Part shown: one piece after another, positions 43,939 through 52,284 of the stretch
Layout: each line of letters begins with the position of its first letter
Numbering within the stretch: the first letter of the stretch is position 1
Assembly: GCF_009856605.1 (NCBI RefSeq)
Contig: NZ_CP047242.1
Coordinates: 3,354,001-3,418,000 of the forward strand
DNA length: 64,000 nucleotides
DNA from: Trichormus variabilis 0441
GTDB taxonomy: Bacteria; Cyanobacteriota; Cyanobacteriia; Cyanobacteriales; Nostocaceae
Direction of reading: 5' to 3'
Translations under genes and position numbers: made by a program
Notes under the pieces: generated by a model
Seen by the model: the letters and a program-made list of their open reading frames with translations, nothing else
What the model was told of the DNA's origin: nothing
Database searches by the model: none

Positions 43939-45195
43939 TTAAAAATCATCCTCAGTATTTCTCATGAGTTTCGGGTCGGGAGCAAAAGCTAACCATAGAG
44001 GAAATTGTAATAATGCCAAACTAATTTGCTCCTCGGAATCATCAATGAGAATCAAAGGTAACTGATTTGCTTTCACGAAACGGTCTGCTTTCTGGGCTAA
44101 AGCATCTGGCGCTTCAAATAATACAACACCTCTATCTGGGCCAAAATCTGGGCGACCGATGCCGAGACAGTCTTGTAAACCTCGCCGCCATTCACCTAGA
44201 CGTTCTGGCGTATTAGCTAAAACTAGAGTACGGACGCGATCGCCATATAATTTATGTAATATCGAAATTGCTGCCGAAGCAATCAAAATATTCTGCAAAC
44301 GGCTACCCATCGTCCGCAAAGCACCCCGTCCCCCTTGGTTGAAAAACCAGTTGGCGACTCGTTCGGCGTGGACTGGTTCAAAGGTGCGTCTCAGTTGCCA
44401 AGCCGGGCCGTAATAATCAGGTTTGTTACGATACTGATCAATTAGGCGGCGAATTTGTTTGGTCGTGTCTTGAAACTGCTGTTGAGCAAACTGTGGTGTC
44501 CCTGCTTGAGGTTCGGCGGGTTTAGTTTCTTTGACTGGTGCTTTTTCTCTTTCAACAACGGCTGGGACTAATTGCAGTTGTTCGGCTGAAGCTGCCAAAT
44601 CTTGTAAACTACCTGCTAGATAGTCTTTAAAACCTTGTACCCGGATTGCCAAGTCTTGAGATGCACCTGCAAAAGTAGTTCGCATCTCATTGCGGATGCG
44701 CTCTTGGCGGCGTTCTAGCTGTTCTACAGAAATTTGCAGTGCTTGTTTGCGCTGTTCTAGTTGTGCTAGCGACTCTTGCACAATTCTTCCCAGTGCGGTT
44801 TGAGTTTCGCTTACTTGCCCTTGCAGGATTTTGTAAGCAGCTTGCAGATTAGCTATTTCTTCTGTGAGTGCAGCTTCAGTACGTTGTAGTTCCGCGATGC
44901 GTTGTTCTGCTTCTGTGTATAAGGGATTATTTGGTAATTCTGAACCCAATAATGTAGTTTCTGTTTCTAACTGCTGAACCAAATCATCCGTTGATTCCGC
45001 CGTTAAATTGTCTGTAGAATTTGCCAATTCTTCATTAGAGACTGATAGCGGCTCAACCAAAAGAGTTTGCCCTTCGATGTCCAGAACTGACTCTTCAGAT
45101 GAGTTTTCTGGATTTTCCAGCTTAGGGTTTTCTTGTTGTATTTGCTCCAACCACTCATCAATCGGTTCTGGAGTTTGAGATTCGTCAGGGTTCAT
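43939..45195 (-). CDS. DUF3086 protein with long coiled coil
   Basis: 418 residues. Residues 1-95 are acidic and low in complexity; a coiled coil runs from about 95 to 200 (AELQRTEAALTEEIANLQAAYKILQ, LEQRKQALQISVEQLERRQERIRNEM). The C-terminal half is the cyanobacterial DUF3086 domain: QIRRLIDQYRNKPDYYGPAWQLRRTFEPVHAERVANWFFNQGGRGALRTMGSRLQNILIASAAISILH, then PLILIDDSEEQISLALLQFPLWLAF. Function unknown. It lies 190 bp downstream of a DUF3119 gene on the same strand; the order MlaE permease, DUF3119, DUF3086 suggests one functional group. Confidence 0.9.
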   Translation of the reverse strand: MNPDESQTPEPIDEWLEQIQQENPKLENPENSSEESVLDIEGQTLLVEPLSVSNEELANSTDNLTAESTDDLVQQLETETTLLGSELPNNPLYTEAEQRIAELQRTEAALTEEIANLQAAYKILQGQVSETQTALGRIVQESLAQLEQRKQALQISVEQLERRQERIRNEMRTTFAGASQDLAIRVQGFKDYLAGSLQDLAASAEQLQLVPAVVEREKAPVKETKPAEPQAGTPQFAQQQFQDTTKQIRRLIDQYRNKPDYYGPAWQLRRTFEPVHAERVANWFFNQGGRGALRTMGSRLQNILIASAAISILHKLYGDRVRTLVLANTPERLGEWRRGLQDCLGIGRPDFGPDRGVVLFEAPDALAQKADRFVKANQLPLILIDDSEEQISLALLQFPLWLAFAPDPKLMRNTEDDF

Positions 45196-45383
45196 AAACT
45201 ACAGTGCAATTCCTAAGATGCAAATAATATAGCTTTCAAAAATATACTGTTGAGTTGCCCGAAAATTTCTAATTTCCCAGTTTAACTTGAAATTGGGACG
45301 GTTGAAGGTTGACAGTTGACCGTTGACTGTACGAGTAAAAATTCTTACTCCTGCCCCTTATCTTACTCAACTGCCATATCTTT

Positions 45384-45770
45384 CTAAATACGGGGACAAC
45401 GCTCTTCTAAACAAGCTTTGAGGGTTTTGGGGTCAAATAAAATCGGCAAAAAGTGAATGCTGCTAATTTCTTTAAAGTAAAACAATATGGGAAATCTATC
45501 CCAAAAAATTCGCCAGTTTTGCCATTCTCGGAAGGGGAAGCGACGAATTAGTTTCTCACCTCTGTAGAGGTCAAAGTCCGTGGCGGTAAACTGCACACGC
45601 AAGCTGACTGTTTGGAATAAAAGAAATAAACCCAAAAAGGCAAACACAATTCCCACCCAAGGTTGTACCAACAGTAGTGGAATAGCCGAAATTACCAACA
45701 CTACAGGGATATTGTAACTAGGTTTAAGTTCCACCGTTGCTGTGGAGTTAGGTGCAGTTGAACTGGTCAC
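45384..45770 (-). CDS. DUF3119 membrane protein
   Basis: 128 residues. Two adjacent hydrophobic segments (about 20-58, IPVVLVISAIPLLLVQPWVGIVFAFLGLFLLF) are followed by a PH-like beta domain: VQFTATDFDLYRGEKLIRRFPFREWQNWRIFWDRFPILFYFKEISSIHFLPILFDPKTL. This matches the cyanobacterial DUF3119 family of unknown function. The gene often accompanies the MlaE-type permease gene, which here lies 124 bp upstream on the same strand. Role in lipid transport is inferred only from that context. Confidence 0.85.
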   Translation of the reverse strand: MTSSTAPNSTATVELKPSYNIPVVLVISAIPLLLVQPWVGIVFAFLGLFLLFQTVSLRVQFTATDFDLYRGEKLIRRFPFREWQNWRIFWDRFPILFYFKEISSIHFLPILFDPKTLKACLEERCPRI

Positions 45771-45894
45771 AGTTTCTCATCCTGGTTTAGTAGACACTTC
45801 TCTTATTTTAGGAGTTTAGTCAATAGTCATTGGTCATCAGGGGAGACGTTGTGTACGTCTGTACATTAGTTTTCCCCCTGCCCACGCCCTATCC

Positions 45895-46686
45895 TTATAA
45901 CCCTTGCTGGAATGCACCACCAGTTCCTTGAAACATTACCCAGGACAAGAAAAAGTTGCTCACGAAGATAATTAATAAGGCCGTAACAACAGCAGTTGTA
46001 GTTGATTGTCCTACTCCTTTAGCTCCGCCTGTGGTTGTCAAACCCCAACTACAGCCAATAATGGCGATTAACACACCAAAGCAGCACGCCTTAATCATGG
46101 CGCTACAAATATCCCAGACTTCCAGCAGGTTACGGGCGGAATCTAAAAATACTGTGTCGGAGATTCCATACATATTTGTGGCGATGATTAGTCCCCCCAA
46201 AATTCCTGTGACTAAGGACAAGAGGGTTAAAATTGGCAGCATGAGAAAACAAGCCAGCAGACGGGGTATGACTAAATAGTCAATTGGGTCAGTTTTTAAC
46301 ATCAACATGGCATCGATTTGTTCTGTTACCCGCATTGTGCCAATTTCTGCGGCAAAGGCAGAACCCACACGTCCTGCTAATATCACGGCTGTGAGTACTG
46401 GTGATAATTCCCGCGTCAATGCTACTGCTAATACTCCGCCGACAAGATTACCTGCGCCAAAATTAATGAACTCCCGTGCTACCTGAATGGTAAACACTGC
46501 ACCTACGAAAACTGCTGTTAATAGGGCAATAAATAACGAATCTGGCCCTACGGCTGCCATTTGTTCTCTGGTGTTGCGCCAGTGGATTTTACCCCTCAAG
46601 AGGTGAACTATAGCTTGTCCACCCAGAAATATTGCCGCCAGCAATCGCTGACTCCATGTTCCTAAGCTGGATTTGGATGTGGTCAT
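45895..46686 (-). CDS. MlaE/TGD1-type ABC lipid transporter permease
   Basis: 263 residues, about five membrane helices. FVGAVFTIQVAREFINFGAGNLVGGVLAVALTRELSPVLTAVILAGRVGSAFAAEIGTMRVTEQIDAMLMLKTDPIDYLVIPRLLAC is the MlaE permease signature. Family members carry glycerophospholipids between outer and inner membranes (plastid TGD1 homologue). The ATPase (MlaF) and substrate-binding (MlaD) partners are not in the window. It is the first gene of a minus-strand group that continues with DUF3119 and DUF3086. Confidence 0.95.
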   Translation of the reverse strand: MTTSKSSLGTWSQRLLAAIFLGGQAIVHLLRGKIHWRNTREQMAAVGPDSLFIALLTAVFVGAVFTIQVAREFINFGAGNLVGGVLAVALTRELSPVLTAVILAGRVGSAFAAEIGTMRVTEQIDAMLMLKTDPIDYLVIPRLLACFLMLPILTLLSLVTGILGGLIIATNMYGISDTVFLDSARNLLEVWDICSAMIKACCFGVLIAIIGCSWGLTTTGGAKGVGQSTTTAVVTALLIIFVSNFFLSWVMFQGTGGAFQQGL

Positions 46687-47076
46687 TAGTTATTAGTCAT
46701 TTCCATCATTGGAGACGTTACACTACAACGTCTGTACATAGTCCATAGTCAACAGTCAATAGTCCATAGTCAACAGTTATCTTGTGGGAAATATTAACTT
46801 TGCTTAATGATTTTCTCAGGAAATATAGCTTTGCATGAACACGTTACACATCGCTATACATGGATATTTTGCAGTATAAACTCTATTTAATCAGGCTTTT
46901 TTCGCTTTTTATCTTGTTTTACGGTCTTACGCACTGGTGTAACAAGTAACTAATTAATTTAATGAAAACTTAAGATTTTTGACAACTTGTCTGTTGGGAA
47001 GCGATCGCACGTATTGTAGAAAGAGGACACATAGTTGCTCGGCTATTGTTCACTTTAGTCTCGGAGTTTGTCTGAA
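46687..47076. other. Intergenic region with STRR and GAGACGTT hairpin
   Basis: About 390 bp. GGAGACGTTACACTACAACGTCT (about 46703-46725) is a short hairpin, followed by AGTCCATAGTCAACAGTCAATAG heptamers to about 46780. The rest is AT-rich. Promoters for the flanking divergent genes are expected here. Confidence 0.6.
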
Positions 47077-47373
47077 ATGACTATTTTTACAAATTTTCTC
47101 CGTTCTCTGGTGCTGACGATTATTTTTAGCTTTGTCGCTCCCTTATGTTTAATCGGTGGTGTGCTACTTTTTCTATCTTTAGGTGGCTATGTTCCCCTTG
47201 TGGGAGGCTTAACTACGGCGATCGCTGACGGAATCTTTAATTTCCTGATCATTTTCGGTAGTGGCTCTGCTCTACACGGGATTTTAGTTATTGGTCTGAC
47301 TTGTAGTTTTGTTGGCGCACTGTTCGATACTTACGTTTACTACCGATATCAAATTTTAAGGTTAGATTCCTAA
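47077..47373 (+). CDS. Small integral membrane protein, unknown function
   Basis: 98 residues from ATG 47077; CGGAG lies about 10 bases upstream, while the in-frame TTG at 47068 would sit directly on that site. Two or three hydrophobic segments (about 11-36, 50-70 and 70-88) with GGYVPLVGGLTTAIADGIFNFLIIFGSGSALHGILVIGLTCSFVGALFDTYVYYRYQIL. The pattern suggests a conserved cyanobacterial membrane protein, but I recognise no domain. It is monocistronic and is followed by a 650-bp gap. Confidence 0.65.
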   Translation: MTIFTNFLRSLVLTIIFSFVAPLCLIGGVLLFLSLGGYVPLVGGLTTAIADGIFNFLIIFGSGSALHGILVIGLTCSFVGALFDTYVYYRYQILRLDS

Positions 47374-48034
47374 GTCATCAAAACTCAATACTGATAGTTT
47401 CCAGGTTATGAAGGTGAATTTAACTGTTACTTCCACACCTACTAGAAATATTGTAAATTTTAAATTTAACAAATATTAATAATAAATTATTTAATAGCTA
47501 AACTTATAGTAACGTTTGAATTCAAGAATGTACAAGCGAAATCAAGCAAGCTTATCCTGATAGCAAAGAAACTGTAACTCATCTCTACCGCAACATCTGA
47601 TGATTTACGGCGCTTCTGACTTAGGTGAAATACACTTTGTCATGAAAGAGAGTCGATATTAGAGTGTTCTTGATCAACAAAAACTACTATCTTAATTAAT
47701 AATTAAATGCTGAGCAATTAGGCTTAGAGATAGTTCAATCTTGCTTGCTCTAATTTAATCTGCATAAAGGTACAGATTTTAGATGAGATTAATTAAGTAT
47801 CAATAATCTAAGTAGAATTTATAGGTTTTTTAACTGGAATTATGAGACTGACTGTGACTGAAATCTAAACCCTGTGGAATTAACAATAGCAAAGAAACAA
47901 GCACACAAAACTTAAAAAATTCATTAAAATTCGTAAGGGTCTCATGGCTGCTTGTTTTTTTTGACAAATCAGAGTTAGGACATCTGACCACTAGACAATT
48001 TATATTTAGATCATTACGAGGTTTCTATTTGCTC
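47374..48034. other. Long intergenic region with possible degraded small gene
   Basis: About 660 bp, AT-rich. At 47520-47662 two overlapping frames read IQECTSEIKQAYPDSKETVT...YRNI (stop 47600) and MIYGASDLGEIHFVMKESRY (stop 47662), which could be one small gene split by a frameshift; I cannot name it. No tRNA or hairpin strong enough to call an RNA. Confidence 0.35.
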
Positions 48035-48856
48035 ATGGTTTGGCCTTTTAAGTCAAAGTTTCGTAAACAAATCGCTCGCATTGAAATCACAGGTGCGATC
48101 GCCAGTGGGACGCGCAAAAGAGTGCTAGAAGCTTTAAAAACTGTTGAAGAAAAAAAGTTTCCCGCATTACTGCTACGCATTGACAGCCCCGGCGGTACAG
48201 TCGGAGACTCCCAAGAAATCTACAGCGCCTTAAAGCGGTTACGGGAAAAAATCAAAATTGTTGCTAGTTTTGGTAATATCTCTGCTTCTGGTGGTGTTTA
48301 CATCGGGATGGGAGCAGAACACATCATGGCTAACCCTGGAACAATCACAGGTAGCATCGGTGTAATTTTGCGTGGGAACAACCTAGAACGCTTGTTAGAC
48401 AAAGTTGGTGTATCTTTCAAGGTAATTAAATCTGGGCCTTACAAAGATATCTTGTCATTTGACCGCGAACTAACTGAACCAGAACAAGACATATTGCAGG
48501 AGTTGATTGACACAAGTTACCAGCAGTTTGTCCAAACAGTAGCCGAGGGTAGGTCTTTAGCCGTAGAGAAAGTTAAAAGTTTTGCTGATGGACGGATTTT
48601 TACTGGACAGCAAGCTTTAGAATTAGGAGTAGTAGACCGCTTGGGAACCGAAGAAGAAGCCCGTCGCTGGACAGCAGAATTAGTCGGTCTTGATCCTGAG
48701 AAGACACCTTGCTATACCCTAGAAGAACGAAAACCCCTATTAAGTAGAGTTTTACCAGGGAGCCGTAAGGGTTACTCAAGGCTAGGTGCAAGTATAGATT
48801 GGCTAGAGTTTGAAATGTCTACCAGTGGTTTACCACTGTGGTTATATAGACCTTAA
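48035..48856 (+). CDS. sppA: Signal peptide peptidase SppA (S49)
   Basis: 273 residues from ATG 48035 (a TTG two codons earlier is in frame). S49 serine protease that degrades cleaved signal peptides; active site Ser-Lys. ALLLRIDSPGGTVGDSQEIY, catalytic Ser85 in FGNISASGGVYIGMGAEHI, and Lys137 in VIKSGPYKDILSFDRELTE are visible, with FADGRIFTGQQALELGVVDRLG after. There is no clear N-terminal membrane anchor, so this is the short cyanobacterial form. A composite repeat separates it from aroH. Confidence 0.95.
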   Translation: MVWPFKSKFRKQIARIEITGAIASGTRKRVLEALKTVEEKKFPALLLRIDSPGGTVGDSQEIYSALKRLREKIKIVASFGNISASGGVYIGMGAEHIMANPGTITGSIGVILRGNNLERLLDKVGVSFKVIKSGPYKDILSFDRELTEPEQDILQELIDTSYQQFVQTVAEGRSLAVEKVKSFADGRIFTGQQALELGVVDRLGTEEEARRWTAELVGLDPEKTPCYTLEERKPLLSRVLPGSRKGYSRLGASIDWLEFEMSTSGLPLWLYRP

Positions 48857-48950
48857 ATTGTCGATAGTCAGTAGTCATTAGTCATTGGCAAAAGTAAGAA
48901 GTGACAACTGACAACTGACAACTAACAACTAACAACTAACAACTGAACTA
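48857..48950. repeat. Two-part heptamer STRR upstream of aroH
   Basis: AGTCAGTAGTCATTAGTCATT (48867-48890) is followed by CAACTGA/CAACTAA units at 48904-48945, ending just before the AAGGAGG of aroH. The order and units match 40855-41000. Confidence 0.85.
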
Positions 48951-48968
48951 ATCAAGGAGGACTTTGGC

Positions 48969-49382
48969 GTGGAGTGGCGATTGCGTGCAATTCGTGGAGC
49001 AACAACCGTTTCGGAAAATACTGTGGAAGCAATTCGAGAGGCGGTGAGTGAACTGCTAGACGAACTGGAAGGGCGAAATCAACTCCAGCCACAAGATATG
49101 ATTAGTGTGACATTCTCTGTAACCCGTGATTTGGATGCGACTTTTCCAGCAGCGATCGCTAGACCCCGGCCGGGTTGGGATAATGTAGCTATGTTAGATG
49201 TACAGCAAATGCACGTTGAAGGTAGTTTACAGCGCTGTATCCGTTTCTTAATCCACGCTTATCTACCTACCTCTACTCCCATTAATCACATTTATTTGCG
49301 CGAAGCTCGGAAACTGCGCCCTGATTGGAGTTTACCCCAGGCGCTACAAGCACCGCAGCAAATAGTAGAGTCAAGAGTTTAA
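48969..49382 (+). CDS. aroH: Chorismate mutase, AroH type
   Basis: 137 residues. Chorismate to prephenate for phenylalanine and tyrosine. The AroH fold (trimeric, not AroQ) is shown by WRLRAIRGATTVSENTVEAIREAVSELLDELE, the conserved MISVTFSVTRDLDATFPAAIARPRPGWDNVAMLDVQQMHVEGSLQRCIRFLIH with catalytic Arg and Glu, and IYLREARKLRPD. GTG start at 48969 with a very strong AAGGAGG eight bases upstream; no suitable ATG. It ends near the convergent SDR gene. Confidence 0.96.
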   Translation: MEWRLRAIRGATTVSENTVEAIREAVSELLDELEGRNQLQPQDMISVTFSVTRDLDATFPAAIARPRPGWDNVAMLDVQQMHVEGSLQRCIRFLIHAYLPTSTPINHIYLREARKLRPDWSLPQALQAPQQIVESRV

Positions 49383-49420
49383 TTGAAATGATGAGAAAAC
49401 CTGGCTCGCGCCCAATTAAG

Positions 49421-50191
49421 TTAAACTCCTGGGCGCAGAATTTTCTCAGCTATTTGGGGGAACCATCGTTGTAGGAAAAACAGCAGTTTGGTTTTACCGA
49501 TTCGCATTTCATAGCGATCGCTTATGAAATCATGCCAAAATTCATTTACCAGTGCATCAGGGGAAATCTTCCCTTTACCCCGTCCTTGAGTCATGGGTGT
49601 ATCAACTAAGGGCGCGATAATTTCAAATACTTTAATAGATGTGGCTTCGAGTTGCCAGCGCAAGGCTTTAGTGGCAATATGTATCCCTGCTTTACTACCA
49701 CAGTAGACAGGCGCGCTTTCTTTGGGAACTAATCCTAAGCCAGAGGAAACATTGATGATTGCGGCTTCGGGCTTATTCAGCAGATGGGGTAACATCAGTT
49801 TAATCAATTGCAATGGCGCAATTAAATTAGTGCGTAATTCTGCCTCGATTAACTCTGGCATGATTTCTGGATTCACAAATTCGTAGTTATATTGAATGCC
49901 GGCATTGTTGATCAGGATATTCACATTTGGGTAACGATTGACTAGCTTTTGCAAGACATTTAAATCCTGTAAATCAGCAACTTCAGTGAGAATTTCCGGC
50001 CATAATGCCTTTACACCAGCTAATTTTTCAGCATTCCGTCCAGTGATTATCACTGTATTTTGCGCTTGCAGAAATTTGTGTGCTAGTGCCAAACCAATTC
50101 CTGATGCACCTCCAGTAATTAAAACTGTGTTACCCTGGGTTGAAATTTTAGATTTCTTCTTGTAAGCCGGATGTAATACTTTTTTCACCAT
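49421..50191 (-). CDS. Short-chain dehydrogenase/reductase (DltE-like)
   Basis: 256 residues. NAD(P)-binding VLITGGASGIGLALAHKF near residues 24-40, ILINNAGIQYN, and the active site Ser in IINVSSGLGL with Tyr and Lys in VYCGSKAG. The arrangement VPKESAPVYCGSKAGIHIATKALRWQLE resembles the DltE/oxidoreductase branch of classical SDRs; substrate unknown. ATG at 50191. It is third in a minus-strand group after crtR and a Crp-type regulator (77-bp spacing). Confidence 0.92.
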   Translation of the reverse strand: MVKKVLHPAYKKKSKISTQGNTVLITGGASGIGLALAHKFLQAQNTVIITGRNAEKLAGVKALWPEILTEVADLQDLNVLQKLVNRYPNVNILINNAGIQYNYEFVNPEIMPELIEAELRTNLIAPLQLIKLMLPHLLNKPEAAIINVSSGLGLVPKESAPVYCGSKAGIHIATKALRWQLEATSIKVFEIIAPLVDTPMTQGRGKGKISPDALVNEFWHDFISDRYEMRIGKTKLLFFLQRWFPQIAEKILRPGV

Positions 50192-50267
50192 TGCCAGTTT
50201 AGTAAGCGCATTTCAGAACATCTTCTTTAGATGTAATCTGAAGCAATGGTGAAGTCATTAACTTATG

Positions 50268-50858
50268 TTAATCAGGGTGGAAATTTTTCCGAATTCGGCT
50301 AAGAGAAACAGGTGAAATACCTAGATAAGAGGCAATGTGATACTGCTTGACTCTATGATCTAGATGAGGATATTCCGCCAGAAACTTTTGGTATCTGGTC
50401 GTGGCATCATCTAGAAGTAACTCTGCTTCGCGTTTTTCTTTTTTAAGATACAATGCTTCTAGAAATTTATGCTTAATTGTCTGCCAACATGAATGTCCTG
50501 CACATAATTGGGTGAACTTGTCATAGTCGGCAACTAATAATAATGAGTCTTCTAAAGCTTCAATAGAAAATTGAGCAGGCTGTTTTAAAATCAGCGCACT
50601 GTAGGCAGCAACAAAATGTTTTTCTGGGCAAAATGATTTTATGAATTCTGTACCCGATGAATTTACGTAGTAGAGACGTAAGATTCCGGAAATAACGAAT
50701 CCAATTTGCCAGGGTATGTCACCCGCCTGAATGAAAAACTCTCCAGCAGTTAAAGGTAGTGGGTAAAAAGTTTGGTTTAACTTTTGAATTTCATCTGCTG
50801 GAATCTCTGCGAAGTTTTGCAGAACAGTATTGAGTTGAAGATAGGCGGGGGTGGACAT
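50268..50858 (-). CDS. Crp/Fnr-family transcription regulator
   Basis: 196 residues. The N-terminal cyclic-nucleotide-type beta roll (PLTAGEFFIQAGDIPWQIGFVISGILRLYYVNSSGTEFIKSFCPEKHFVAAYSAL) lacks the strict cAMP-binding motif of CRP. A C-terminal helix-turn-helix is in HRVKQYHIASYLGISPVSLSRIRKNF. Ligand and targets unknown; homologues of this shape often regulate adjacent genes. It begins 17 bp after the crtR stop, so it is cotranscribed with the carotenoid gene. Confidence 0.9.
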   Translation of the reverse strand: MSTPAYLQLNTVLQNFAEIPADEIQKLNQTFYPLPLTAGEFFIQAGDIPWQIGFVISGILRLYYVNSSGTEFIKSFCPEKHFVAAYSALILKQPAQFSIEALEDSLLLVADYDKFTQLCAGHSCWQTIKHKFLEALYLKKEKREAELLLDDATTRYQKFLAEYPHLDHRVKQYHIASYLGISPVSLSRIRKNFHPD

Positions 50859-50875
50859 ACAAAGTGGCGATCGCG

Positions 50876-51796
50876 CTATGCCTCTAGATTATTACTTGAA
50901 ATTTTTCCTTCTTTGTGATGGTGAAATCTGATCCCTAAAAAGATGTCATAAACAAATTCAAAAAAGTCTTTTTTCTGCAACAATCCTGATGTTTGATAAC
51001 AGCCTTTCTCATCTAACAATGGCTTCATTACATAATAAGCTGGCTGATAGTTATACCAGGGGATGGAAGGCCATAAATGATGAATTAGGTGGTAGTTCTG
51101 TCCCATGATTAAGATGTTGAGCAACTTTCCAGGGTAGACACGGGCATTTTTCCAGCGATCGCGTTCTACAAAAGGACGATGGGGCAGATAATCAAAAAAT
51201 AGTCCTAGAGCTATACCAACTATAAATGCGGGGATAAACCAAAAATTGAGAATGTAGCCCAGGAAATGGTATTGAACGGAAATGTAAACAATTGTAATGA
51301 CAATTAAGCGACTGATAAACCACTCCAGCAGTTCATATTTGCGCCACAGCTTCCTTTGAAAGAAAAATACCTCATGGTACAAAAACCGCACAGCGATTAA
51401 CCACAGTGGCCCACCTGTAGAGACGTAATGATCAGGATCATCTTTGGGGTGGTTAACATGGGCGTGATGCTGCAAATGTACCCGTGTAAAGACTGGAAAA
51501 GCAAAAGCTAATATCAAAGCGCTGCCATGACCTAACATGGCATTAATTATCCGATTCCGGTGGGCAGATTGATGACAAGCATCGTGAATGACTGTCCCGG
51601 CACAATGTAAAGCTAAGGTATTTGTGCTGAAGCATAGCCAATGAGGCCATTGCCAAAGCCAATAACCAAAGTTCGACAAAACTAACATAGCCACCGATGC
51701 CGAAAATAAAAGCATCGTGGGGTTAAAATCACCAGGAGGCGCTAAAAATTCCTTTGGTGGGATTTTTGGTAACTGCTGTGCCTCCAATGAGAGCAT
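50876..51796 (-). CDS. crtR: Beta-carotene hydroxylase, CrtR-type membrane diiron enzyme
   Basis: 306 residues from ATG 51796, seven bases after AAGGAG; a TTG 21 bases upstream is in frame. It hydroxylates the beta-rings of beta-carotene to zeaxanthin and related carotenoids. Histidine boxes HDACH (71-75), HLQHH (107-111) and HLIHH near the C-terminal third bind the diiron centre; four membrane helices surround them. Fatty-acid desaturases share this fold, but the overall sequence and C-terminal region point to cyanobacterial CrtR. It heads an operon with a Crp-type regulator and an SDR. Confidence 0.85.
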   Translation of the reverse strand: MLSLEAQQLPKIPPKEFLAPPGDFNPTMLLFSASVAMLVLSNFGYWLWQWPHWLCFSTNTLALHCAGTVIHDACHQSAHRNRIINAMLGHGSALILAFAFPVFTRVHLQHHAHVNHPKDDPDHYVSTGGPLWLIAVRFLYHEVFFFQRKLWRKYELLEWFISRLIVITIVYISVQYHFLGYILNFWFIPAFIVGIALGLFFDYLPHRPFVERDRWKNARVYPGKLLNILIMGQNYHLIHHLWPSIPWYNYQPAYYVMKPLLDEKGCYQTSGLLQKKDFFEFVYDIFLGIRFHHHKEGKISSNNLEA

Positions 51797-52284
51797 TTGT
51801 ATCTCCTTTGTGATCAAACATTACAAATATACGACAAATATTAGAGGATAATAAACTTTTGTAATGTTTTGTATAGGGAGATTTATCAAAAACCTATGCT
51901 GATAAGCAGATGAATAGCGCTATGATTCCAGACAAGACCCAAGTATTTTGGGATTTACCCATGAACACAAGAAATCAATGGTTGAGGTAAGGGGTGCAGA
52001 AGAGTAGTTTACCAAAACCCTTACAGCCATTTTCCATGAAAATTCTTGCTGTGTAGAACTTGTCTTTGCTGATCAATAGGGTGTGCTATCCGTATCACGA
52101 ATAATTTTGATGTAAGAAACCTCCTCCACGGGAGGATGGAACCCAGATTAGTGTACGATATCTAGTCTATCTCACAGTTCCATAACATCTCCCATAGTTT
52201 GAGTCACGGATATAACAGTGACTGAAAACTAAATGCCCCTTAATTTACTATGACTCACTAGATAGCTCCCTAGAATCAGCCCCT
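51797..52284. other. Divergent intergenic region crtR/pyk
   Basis: About 490 bp. CCTCCTCCACGGGAGG (about 52125-52140) is a compact hairpin whose CCTCC arm is complementary to a Shine-Dalgarno core; it may be chance or part of the pyk leader. Otherwise AT-rich with no repeat or ORF I would defend. Confidence 0.5.

Noticed and set aside
52121..52140. CCTCC-loop hairpin before pyk as a cyanobacterial small RNA or riboswitch
   Set aside because: It is a short isolated hairpin; I see no conserved Yfr1/Yfr2 sequence or other structured partner.
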